Positions 23,201-33,341 of a stretch of 64,000 nucleotides of DNA are shown here, in pieces. Source of the DNA: Epiperipatus broadwayi (lineage: Eukaryota > Onychophora > Udeonychophora > Euonychophora > Peripatidae); the NCBI GenBank assembly GCA_028023455.1, contig JAQFVV010000063.1, positions 3,407,081 to 3,471,080 of the forward strand. Direction: 5' to 3'. The notes below the pieces were generated by a model. That model saw only the letters and a program-made list of their open reading frames with translations, had not been told where the DNA came from and ran no database searches. Both the position numbers and the translations under genes were made by a program. Position 1 is the first letter of the stretch, and each line of letters starts with the position of its first letter.

Positions 23201-24780
23201 GTCTCTACGCACGCATATATATCTAATAATACGTATATTTCTTTTTGCCTTATTATTTTAACACAAATCACGTAAATGCTGATACATCTTAAATCGAAAA
23301 CCATTTTTAATAAATAAATATGTAATATTGTCGTGTGTATACGTGTGTAAATAATAAATATATATATTTCAGTGTAGGAGATTGCTAACAAATCATTAAA
23401 TTATGTTATATATATAAATTATACTCAAAATCATATATGAAACTTATTATTTTTTCATATATAATTTAGTAGTCAGAAATGATGCAATTCTTTTAAAAAG
23501 TCCCTCGAAAAACAATTAGCCGGAAGAGCCCCTTAGATAAAAGTAAAAGATTACAATTTTGTAATAATAAAATAAACCCATTAGTGGAAATTTTGTCAAC
23601 GCCAGCTTGTTTTAAAATCATAAGACTTATTTTAAAACAATTGTTCGAGAAACTGATAACAGAATTGCATTGTTTCATAAGTCTTATCAGATAAGAAAGT
23701 ATCCGGTCGGTTGATTCCAGATGTACATTAGGTGCTTAAACCGCCTCAAGTCCAGCAGTAGTTGCTATGTTACATCATCAAAATAGAAGTATAAATACTG
23801 CTGGATTTGAATCCCCAAAAAAGAGGAGACCACCAAATTATAATGATGCCAAACCAAATTCACGCCAATTTTAATTTTCACCCAATGTGCTGCGAGTAGG
23901 GGAAATTTCACCTTCCCCTCTGTTCTAATATGCTTTTCCCATAGCGAAGCTCTGCCTCCTGTACTGATGAACTTTAAATATTTTTCCGGTAAAAGTAAAA
24001 TGCTATCTACCATATATTACTGCAACCCTAGATCTAGTGAACCAAGGCCGATGGATTGACTCGTATCAAAATTGCTCTTCCAGATAGCAAGGTAAAAAGA
24101 ACTTTAACCGCTCGTAATTCTCAAATCCTGCCTTCTTTGTAAGATTTATTCTGTGTTCCGATCATATATATATATTAAATGTTTTCATAGTATGTAACTA
24201 TCTATAACTCTATATAACTTATCACTATTAAGCCTCTTATAAAATGTTTTATTTTCATGCGGCAGATAATTTTAGTTTATATTTATGTATTTATGTTTTA
24301 AAAAAAAGAAAAATGCCAATAATATTTCTAAAATCGCCAGCACATAATTTATTTTCATTTTCCCCACCCATCATTTATCGGGTAATTAACTCGTAACTTA
24401 ATCAAAACAAGTCTTATTCGACTTGTCCAGGTGCTAGCGATTTTGGGATAAACAAATTAATTATTTTCTATGTTTGCTATAGAAAAACAGATCAACATCT
24501 GTTTTATAAATATTTTCCTTTCTAAATAATGCGTTATTTCTTATTATCAATTTGTGTTATATATGTATAATTTATATATCTTCATAAAGGCATTTATTAA
24601 CCGAGATTGAGATTAGTTAAATGTGTGGGAAGTTATGAATAGTATTAAGTAACATAGGGGGGGATCTTCAGATCGTGAAATTTTATATTTAATTAAATTT
24701 GTTATCCATGTTTGTTTGATGAATAAACCATACCATTATGCCGGGTATTTCACAATTTATGGGTCGTAAATAAGTTAAGA
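23201..24780. other. Non-coding stretch, repeat-like patches of higher GC
   Basis: No gene seen. The patch 23700-24140 is less AT-rich than the surroundings and looks like an old transposon fragment (small minus-strand frame at 23765-24013 without a recognised motif). A G run sits at 24656-24664. Confidence 0.4.
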
Positions 24781-24799
24781 TAATCTTTAAGACTATATT

Positions 24800-25215
24800 T
24801 ATGTCGTATTCTTAAGCGTTGCGTGCATATAGGCCACTTCGTTTTATATGTTCATGCTTCTCTCTAACATGGAGGTATTTGCTAAATTCAGCCCCATCAT
24901 CGTTGCTCAATGTCCTTGAACCAGGCTGTAAAAACACCCTGGGGACATATTTGGTTGTATGTGCGTGCGTTATATGGGGTCGCTCTGGAAAATCCAGCCC
25001 AATAAAGGCACAACCGACCACTCTTCGTTTCTATTCGCCTGTACCTCACTCCAGGGAATCTTGAATCATTTCGTCAAACCGATCCTGCCAACGTTTGCAG
25101 AGAAAGTCGGTAGTAAACTTCATGAAGCACACTCCAGGATCCATAATTGGACCCTCCAACTTGCCACCATGCACGCACCACCTTTCAGTATATTTCTAGT
25201 CACCCATGAATAGCC
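24800..25215. repeat. GC-richer block, probable transposon fragment
   Basis: Base composition shifts clearly to higher GC between about 24815 and 25205, and open frames of 69-84 codons occur together on both strands (24819-25064 plus, 24959-25213 plus, 24812-25021 minus). Such mutual openness comes from composition rather than coding. No protein motif is recognised, so I read it as an unrelated inserted fragment. Confidence 0.4.
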
Positions 25216-26030
25216 ATAAGTCGTAATACGATGATTTCTCTAAACAAACATATATTTCCATTATTTACTATGCACGTCATTGCGATAAATTTATTATCAT
25301 TCATATAAGTATTCATCATCCATCCCGCACATTTGTCATTTACAAATCAAATTAATAATGATATTGAATCAAAACAAAATGTAATATTTGCTTGTTAAAC
25401 TATTTTATTTCAAGTCAGGTAAATGCTCTTTTCGTTTCTCTGGGGGTGGAATAGTATTTTAAGTGTACATTTCCAATAGCGCTAATTCCTTAAGTCATAT
25501 ATATATTATTGGCATAGCCACAATCATTGTAAAATCTGAATTATATATATATATATATAATATTTATGAGGCTAGTGTCGGATAAATAACCAGACATTTA
25601 TTTATTAATATAATAAACCTTAAAATATCTATATTAACTCTCGAATCATTGCTTTCTTTTATTTAAATTATTATTAAGTTATAAGTTATGCTCATAATGA
25701 CTAGATGATCTCCGCTAAAATACATAATTAATATGCTAGGTCACGAGCCTTCATTGCTTGTAAAATATAGTTCGTTTTTAAGTTAGTCTATCATTAAAGT
25801 TAGCCTAGAGTCTTTTTGTGTCTCCGATGAGTGATGCCGGCGGTGAGAAGTAAAATTAAATCGATATCATCGGGATTGTTGCTCATAATGTTATAGATCT
25901 GGGAAATAGGCAAATAGGGCAGAATTCATGAGTGTTCCTGACTTATGTATCTTGCGCATGATTGGATTCGAGGTACTTTTGCCTAGATGCTAGATCTTGT
26001 TACGTTAACATACAAATCTAACCGGTACAC
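25216..26030. other. Non-coding stretch with a dispersed repeat
   Basis: At about 25955-26005 the text ATTGGATTCGAGGTACTTTT GCCTAGATGC, then TAGATCTTGTTA, matches the reverse complement of 43408-43455. A TA run lies at 25539-25558. No gene. Confidence 0.6.
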
Positions 26031-26127
26031 TATCGAGTGCCTACTCAACCGATATCCCCAGACTAGTTTCTAGCTTTCATCAGTGAGGAGCCACTAGAAA
26101 CTATTCTGGCGACATTGGATGAGTAAA
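26031..26127. repeat. Imperfect inverted repeat (hairpin) of about 34 bp arms
   Basis: TACTCAACCGATATCCCCAG...TTTCTAGC at 26041-26075 is mirrored by GCCACTAGAAACTATTCTGG...GATGAGTA at 26089-26127, with a loop of about 14 bp. It could fold as one RNA or DNA hairpin. It is embedded in the dispersed repeat family at 25.95-26.28 kb. Confidence 0.7.
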
Positions 26128-26134
26128 CATTAGC

Positions 26135-26285
26135 TAGGGATTTTATGCACAAACCTTCTTGAATCCATTGATTACTCTGACTTGCACTGGTGGCGCTACT
26201 GTATGGAGTGTTTAGCTTCTGTGTAAACAGCTTGTGTAAGCATAAGAAATGGTGATCATTCGATGTTTAGTGGTTTAAAACATAC
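26135..26285. repeat. Dispersed repeat copy (plus orientation)
   Basis: The left part matches the reverse complement of 23038-23125. The right part (AGCATAAGAAATGGTGATCA...GATGTTTAGTGGTTTAA) matches 5487-5535 in direct orientation. Confidence 0.75.
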
Positions 26286-26589
26286 AAATGTATGTTTTTA
26301 TTCAAAAGTAAAATCATTAATTATTAAATATGCTTTCAAAGTATATTAAACCACATTATTTTCTCTTACATAAATGGTTTCTGAATCTATATAAAATATT
26401 TCAATTATTAATTTGTTGTTTTAAAGTATATATATAAAATATTTCCTTAATTGTAATTTATCTGTCATTTAAGAAAAAAAAAAGGACCATTGTTAAATCA
26501 TGAACAAAACTTTTTAGGATATATTTCAGAAAGAAAAAAAAAGTCCCTTTTCCTTTTTTGAAAGATCTACAACATTTTTTCTCTGGAAA

Positions 26590-28310
26590 CATGAACATTT
26601 TTGGCGTTATTCATTTTCGGTTGTTTTCTCATCCCTGATATTTGCCGCGGGATGGCGTTGAAGCTAATCAAAAACATATGCATATAACGATTCCGGGGCC
26701 AGACCTGTGTGATTGATTTGATATAAAAATATCTGATTTATTAGATTTCTAATAAAATATTCTAGTAACTAATACTATTATATGATGTTAGTCTTTAATT
26801 TTTGTAAATGTTTATTAATCTTATATTGTTTTTTAGTTTGTGTGTGTGTCTTTAATGTTACAGTGTTTTTTTCTACTTTTTTTTTTGACTTTATGTGTGT
26901 CTTTTTAAAGTTACGGTATTTTTTTCAAGAGAAAATCAGGCATTTTATTAAAAAGCAATACGTAATAAGTAAATGTTTATTAATCTTATATTGTTTTTTG
27001 ACTTTGTGTGTGTGTCTTTAAAATCATCTTAGACTTGAATAGCTGTAATATTTTCTAAACAGCAAAAAAAAAACAAACAACAAATCCTTTGAGATAGGAA
27101 GATTAATTAACCAAGGAACTTTGCAGATCAACAAGATGAATAATTAATTAAAAACTTAATCGGGCTGCAAAAGAGGTAATCAATCAAAGTAAAAGGTAAG
27201 TCTAAATCTGCTTCTGCAAGTAAACTGGGAGGGATTGATCTGACCAGGACGGACAAGATTTGACCAATCAAATCCAGAAATATTCAGAACTGTTGAAATG
27301 AGTGCAAGTGTAAAGCATTGGCAAACTGGGAGTTCTACCCGATACAGATGAACTGTGAAAGGCGCTGAATATCGCTTATTTAGCATGGTAGTGGACTGCT
27401 GGCCTTCGAACGTCCAAGAGTCAGCATAATAGGGACTATAAAGTAGGTCGCATAGATCTTTATTCTTCTTATTTTGGTATACCTTCGGGTTTTGTTGATC
27501 TAAATGTATAATGATTGTTTTAATGTATTTGTGTAAATGTGTAGATATTAGTGTATTGTAATTAAATCTGCTTTTCTTATTCTACCGGCGTTAGTCTCAG
27601 GGATTAGGATTTTTGTATGCATATACAGGCATAGATTGTTCGCCAGTGAGTATTATATAGATATAGAACTGGCGGACATAACAGATCTTTATTAGCATGA
27701 ATTCGCATTTCCTCACCACAAAGACATTTTTTCTGTTTCAACAGGATATTTTTATTTTTGCAAATACGCCACAGCACTGGCTTCAGTTGATGGCAATTGC
27801 CACAATGGCCATCTTACTTGTTCTTGAACGAATTCTCACGAGAACATTATTTGACGCATGATTGTCAAATAAATCCTGGCGTGTACCCTTTCAAATAACT
27901 TTTTGAGGGTTACACATTCCTCATGGAAGTTTCACGTCATTATTAATAAACTTACAACACTAAAGTAAATTACATCACATTAAAAAAAATGGCTAATCAA
28001 AATTTAAAATGGCAGCCAATAAAGGCATTTCTCTTTGCTTTTAGCATAGGAAAAAAAAGCCATAACCGGCAGCCGTCCTAGAGAACTCTTTCTGTGTTTT
28101 ATCATAGAAAGAAGTCTCTTTGTGTTGGCTTCTGTCGCCGCCCAACATAACGTGAGAACTCTTTTTCTGCATTTATAGCGTAGAAAATTTCCTCGTTTGT
28201 TGGGTGAATGCCGGTGAAATGGTATATTTCTAGGAATTTACCTAGAAATAGCGACATCTCTAGGTGAACACCAGGGATGAGAAAACAATCTCATTTTCAT
28301 AGCAAACAGA
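26590..28310. mobile_element. Possible composite element with inverted ends
   Basis: GGTTGTTTTCTCATCCCTGA at 26620-26639 is mirrored by a reverse-complement copy at 28274-28293 (CAGGGATGAGAAAACAATCT), with partial similarity extending outward on both sides. The enclosed 1.7 kb contains a small duplication (26803-26865 and 26963-27022), the LTR-like block listed next, and two related hairpin-like units at 28083-28115 and 28153-28190. No transposase is recognised. Confidence 0.4.
27140..27690 (+). mobile_element. LTR-like block with a possible primer-binding site
   Basis: A GC-richer U3-like stretch (27180-27430) is followed by a TATA-like GGACTATAAAGTAGGTCGCA at 27433-27452. A U5-like tail follows with TCTACCGGCGTTAGTCTCAG, and then TGGCGGACATAACAG at 27661-27675, which resembles the TGGCGACCGTAACAG primer site used by some Gypsy elements. 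The left edge is not defined and no matching second LTR was found. A solo or truncated Gypsy LTR is the most likely reading. Confidence 0.35.
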
Positions 28311-28832
28311 GAAAGTTTTTCTAAACTTATTTCCATTTAGCACTTATAGTTTTTCTTTTTTAAAAATAAAGTATTCTTATGTAATAAAGAAGCAGATTTT
28401 TTTAATTTTTATTTTAAGAAAAAGATTCATCATATAAGAGTATTTTATTTAACAAATCTGTTACATCTATGTTTATATACTTTGTAATAAAGGTTTCATA
28501 TGTTGATAGTAGATTCTTCATTATTATTAATATTTCAAGTAGTATTTTGTACAGCATAATAATGTTTTTGTCAACATTTGAATTCTTACATCTATGTATG
28601 GATTCTATATGTACTAATGAATATTTTTGCCTTTATAATAAAAAGGAAAAAAAAAGAATTTTAAATTATATTCAGAAGTTTTTTAAGTTATATAAATAAA
28701 ATATGTGTCAAGTCTTGTGTGGCTATGTTATTATTGTAATAAAAATTTGTTCAGGATTACTAAATTCACAATAAAAATAAAAAAGTAAAACATTTTTTTT
28801 TTTTAAAATTAAAATATTTTTTAAATTCTATA

Positions 28833-28968
28833 CTGTAACAAAACATTTTGTTACGCTCTTAAATTTTACGAGATTGCAACGTACGGTGGCCGTTCGAGGG
28901 CGCCACTAAACATTTCTGCCTAGACATTATAAATTTTTTTTTTCTAATAACGGTTAATTTATTTACGC
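28833..28968. repeat. Truncated first copy of the 1.65 kb array unit
   Basis: From CTGTAACAAAACATTTTGTT to TAACGGTTAATTTATTTACG this matches the start of both later units (29000-29130 and 30736-30870), then jumps directly to the unit boundary CATTTTCTTTAATTTTACCC. It is a partial third unit with its remainder deleted. Confidence 0.85.
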
Positions 28969-30640
28969 CATTTTCTTTAATTTTACCCGCTCCTACTTTC
29001 TGTAACAAAACATTTTTTTACGCTCTTAAATTTTACGAGATTGCAGCGTACGGTGGCCGTTCGAAGGCGCCACTAAGCATTTCTGCCTAGACCGTATTAT
29101 AAATTTTCTATAATAACAGTTAATTTATTTACGAACGACAATCATCAATTGCAAACCTTAAAATAATTTTCTTTAACGAACCAAAAGAATACAAAATGAA
29201 ATATAAGAATTAATTATAATAAACAATAAAAAAACAGATCGATGCTTAAATATTGTTGAAAGATTTATTACACCTTTATTCTATTTGTTGACTATTCCCT
29301 TCCCTCACATTTGTTGAACCAAACCTCCCGATACTTTTTCTTTTCTAATCAAGAATTAACATGTATCGTTCTCGAAGGAACATGCGCCGTCACTTTACCA
29401 ATTATACAATATTTCATCAAATATTATGGTATATAACTATGAGTGAACTCAAGGGCGACTTACTATAAGAGTGTGTTTGTTAAAAACAAATGCACTCAAA
29501 CCTCTTTCTAATGTTAAATCTTTTTATCTTAAATTTTTACTTGTCCTTAGATCGAGTATACAATTTCTTATTCCTATCTATACATTATAAGAACAACAAT
29601 CATAGAACTAAAGGTAAGTTTAATTAATAGAACGTCCCAAAAAAAAAAATTAAATAAAAAAACAATATAATGTGAATTAATTTGAAAGAGTAAATACATC
29701 TACTTAAAGATTACATATCCCTCCCTTTCTATTGCTGAAACTTTGAGATATTTGAAGTGAAGGCTTTTCTTACTTTTTTAAAATCTATTACGCAAATGTC
29801 TCTTGAGATTATAACAAAAAAAAGTCTATTTACCCTGATCGATCAGTGCAGATCCTGTGTGGGTGGAATATTTCACTCTATATTCTTTGTGCTTTGTCTG
29901 TGTCTTCTTTCAGTCTGTTCTCGGCTAGCTCTCTATGTCCGGCATTTACAAAGCAGTTCCAGGTAGTAATAGGAAGAGGTCCCCAGCAGGGAAAGTTCTG
30001 TTAGATCTAGCCACTCAACATTTTCTCCTTGCGCTTTGCAGATTTTTTTATATATTGAAAAATCTGAGCCGAATTGAAACTTATAGATTAGATATTGACC
30101 TCGGCAGAAATCCAATTAATTAGAACGAAAGGAAAATCCGTAATTTATAGTTTTTTTCTAAAGTTTCAGTTCATACCTTTAATATTCTCTTCTTTTATTT
30201 CATATTTTAAAATCCTAAAGAAACATTCCAATTGATCAGTGTAATAGATAGCATAAAAATACCTTCGCTGACAAAGTCCCAACAATAGAACTAATTGCTT
30301 TCTCTTCCTTTCTATCCTTAAGAATTTTTTTTTAAAGACTAAACAAAAGACAAACTTTTATCAAAAAGTAAGATCTTGATCTAATTTATTTTAACTTCTT
30401 AAAACTCCATTTTAAAATTAAATGTTAATTTATTTTTTTTAAAATTATGTATTATAAAACGATATTTATATTTTAACAAAATATATGTGCGTATATATAT
30501 ATATAGATGAGCTGATAGAAACATATGTTTATTTATTTCTAATAAAATAAGTTTATTACAATGTATATATTTTTTTTTTTTTACAAAATATATATGTATA
30601 TATGTGTATGATTATGAGCTGTCAGAAAAATCCCAGCTCA
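28969..30640 (-). repeat. LTR-like direct repeat, copy A (about 1.67 kb)
   Basis: It starts CATTTTCTTTAATTTTACCC and ends CCCAGCTCA; the whole length aligns with copy B (30704-32338) with scattered substitutions and indels. On the minus strand it begins TGAGCTGG, an LTR-like TG start, but ends ...AAAATG rather than the usual CA. It carries a plus-strand 62-codon open frame at 29935-30123 (MSGIYKAVPGSNRKRSP...) preserved in copy B. It also carries the shared motifs GGTGGCCGTTCG and GATCGATCAGTGCAGATCCT. No protein family is recognised. Confidence 0.85.
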
Positions 30641-30703
30641 TTATGGTTAGTATTCCCGCCTGTCACGCGGGAGACCGGGGTTCGATTCCCCATCGGGGAG
30701 CCA
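30641..30703 (+). other. tRNA-Asp (GUC) 3' fragment including CCA, between the two LTR-like repeats
   Basis: TTAT then GGTTAGTATTCCCGCCTGTC ACGCGGGAGA, CCGGGGTTCGATTCCCC and ATCGGGGAG match the tRNA-Asp GUC from the D-loop to the discriminator G. The anticodon stem CCCGC/GCGGG and T arm are intact. It is followed by CCA at 30701-30703, which nuclear tRNA genes do not encode. The first 12-13 nt of the tRNA (5' acceptor strand and part of the D arm) are absent, so it cannot fold as a full tRNA gene. Both edges coincide with the boundaries of repeats A and B. Read on the minus strand it is an over-long primer-binding site (TGGCTCCCCGAT...) directly abutting an LTR-like repeat. Confidence 0.85.
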
Positions 30704-32338
30704 CATTTTCTTCTATTTTTACCCGCTCCTACCCTCTGTAACAAAACATTTTGTTACGCTCTTAAATTTTACGAGATTGCAACGTACAGTGGCCGGTCAA
30801 GGGCGCCACTAAACATTTCTGCCTAGATCGTATTATAATTTTTTTTTTTATAATAACGGTTAATTTATTTACGAACGGCAATCACCAATTGCAAACCTTA
30901 AAATTATTTTCTTTTTAACGGACCAAAAGACTACAAAATGAAAGATAAGAATTAATTATAATAACTAAAAAAGAAACAAAACAGATCGACGCTTAAATAT
31001 TGTTGAAATATTTATTAACCTTTATTCTATTTGTTGGTTATTCCCTTCCCTCGCATTTGTCAAATCAAACCCTCCCGATCCTTTTTCTTTCTAATCAAGA
31101 TTTAGCATGTATCGTTCTCGAAGGATCATGCGCCATCACTTTACCAATTATACAATATTTCATCAAATATCATGGTATATATCTATGAGTGAACTCAAGG
31201 GCGACTTACTATAAGAGTATGTTTGTTAAAAATAAATGCACTCAAACCTCCTCTTTCTAATGTTAAATCTTTTTATCTTAAATTGTTACATGTCCTTAGA
31301 TCGAGCATACAATTTTTCTTATTCCTATCTATACATGATAAGAACAACAATCATAGAAACTAAAGGTAAGTTTAATTAATAGAACGTAACCCCCCCCCCA
31401 AAAAAAAAAAATAATAAAAAAAAACCAATGTGAATTAAGATGAATTAGTAAATACATCTACTTAAAGACTGCATATCCCTCCCTTTCTATTGCTGAAACT
31501 TTGAGATATTTGAAGTGAAGGCTTTTCTTTCTTTTTTTTTTTTTAAATTCTATTACACAAATGTCTCTTGAGATTATAATAAAAAAAGTTTATTTACCCT
31601 GATCGATCAGTGTAGATCCTGTGTGGGTGGAATATTTCACTCTATATTCTTCGTGGTTTGTCCGTGTCTTCTTCCAGTCCTTTTTCCTCGGCTAGCTCTC
31701 TATGTCCGGCATTTACAAGGCTGTTCCAGGTGGCAATAGCAAGAGGTTCCCAAAAGGAAAAGTTCTGTTAGCTCCAGCCGTTCAACATTTTCTCCTTGCG
31801 CTTTTTAGGTCTTTACTATTCAACAGTCTGAGCCGAATTGAAACTTATAGATTAGATATTGACCTCGGCAGAAATCTAATTAATTTTTGAACAAAGGAAA
31901 GTCTGTAATTATAGTTTTTTCTTCCAAAGTCTCAGTTCACACCTTTAATATTTTTTTATTTCATATTCTATTGTAAAATTCCAAAGAAATTCCAATTGAT
32001 CAGCGTAATAGATAGCATAAAAATACTTTCACTGTCAAAGTACTTTCTATCTTTAAGAATTTTTTTTAAAGACTAAACAAAAGACAAACTTTTATCAATA
32101 AGCAAGATCTTGATCTAATTCATTTTAATTTCTTAAATCCCCATTTTAAAACTAAGTGTTAATTTATTTTTTTAAAATTATGTATTATAAAACGATATTT
32201 ATATTTTAACAAAATATATATGTGCGTGTTTATTTATTTCTAATAAAATAAGTTTATTACAATGTATATATTTTATTTTTACAAAATATGTGTGTATATA
32301 TATGTATGATTATGAGCTGGCAGAAAAATACCAGCTCA
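30704..32338 (-). repeat. LTR-like direct repeat, copy B (about 1.64 kb)
   Basis: It aligns with copy A from CATTTTCTTCTATTTTTACC to ACCAGCTCA. Local differences include a C/A homopolymer at 31389-31411, a loss of about 60 bp around 32030 relative to copy A, and a shorter TA-rich tail. The plus-strand open frame 31702-31890 (MSGIYKAVPGGNSKRFP...) keeps the reading frame of copy A despite many substitutions. Confidence 0.85.
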
Positions 32339-33341
32339 GTACTAAATCTCTCTTTTGTTAACTTGTGAATAAGAAAGCAGATATAATTAATTTCACTTAT
32401 TTATATATATTTTTGAACTAAAGACAATTAAGAAAAACTAGAGATAAAGAAAAAATTTAAACTTTTTTTGTGTGTTGTGTTATCTCTTTTGGATCATATT
32501 GGATAGAATTAGGGTCACTATTTTATTTCCTTCTCTTCTGTTGCTGATTCAGGGTGGATGGACAAACTATGTACCAGGCCACAATGAAAAAACAAATGGC
32601 AAAGTTATTTTCACAGCAAATTACAGTTCAAATACTGGTAATAATCTCTTGTAAATAATAAGCTATTGTTCAAATATAAATGGATTCATTTTGTTAAAGT
32701 AAATTTATCCATGGAAGAGTAGCCTATTCTTTAAGTGCTAGCTGCAAGAATGCTTAGTTGAAAATGTGAGCCTATTACATAAAAAAAAAAACAACCCTTG
32801 GATGTGTAAAATATATGCTAAAAAAGAATGAGAATGAAAGATTATCGTTATGACTCAAATTCTATACCATCCATGTTGACTAGATCTAGAGACAAATGCT
32901 TTATCTATATATGAAATTAGAAAGAGTATAAATCAATGCATATTTACCAGAGATTAAGAATTACAGAAGCCGATTTGTGACCATTATGGATAGAGATATA
33001 AGAATATGTACATTTCAAATTATTTTGGTTGAGTTCAGTATAAAAAAATGAGATTGTTTTGTTTTTGCTTTTCCTTCCTATCCTAAAATTAATTAATTTT
33101 CAATGCATATTTTTAATTTTCATGTTCAGGTAGGAGAGTAATTTTTTTTTTTTTTTGAGTTTTGTTTATACATACATTTGTTTTTTTTTTTTTTGAGATG
33201 TTATGTTATATATTTTAAATGTTAGACTAGATAAATAAACAGAATTAAAGTTATTAAACATTAAAAGAATGAAATATTTCAGTAATATTTATCTATTGTG
33301 TAATTTAAAAAATACTTATTTATTGATTGAGTAATTGAGAT
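32339..33341 (+). other. AT-rich stretch with one exon-like segment
   Basis: Mostly non-coding. At 32553-32637 an 85 bp segment is flanked by a strong pyrimidine tract plus CAG acceptor (CTTCTCTTCTGTTGCTGATT CAG) and a donor CTG|GTAATA. Two frames are open through it (GGWTNYVPGHNEKTNGKVIF... or VDGQTMYQATMKKQMAKLFS...). It cannot directly follow the phase-1 candidate exon at 20626-20710 because that frame hits a stop. It may be a real internal exon or part of a transposon. Confidence 0.3.

Noticed and set aside
24812-25213. Overlapping frames of 69-84 codons as genes
   Set aside because: Same reason: openness on both strands from a composition shift, with no recognised motif.
30641-30703. 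A functional tRNA-Asp gene
   Set aside because: The 5' acceptor strand and part of the D arm are missing, so the cloverleaf cannot close, and an encoded CCA is not expected in an animal nuclear tRNA gene.
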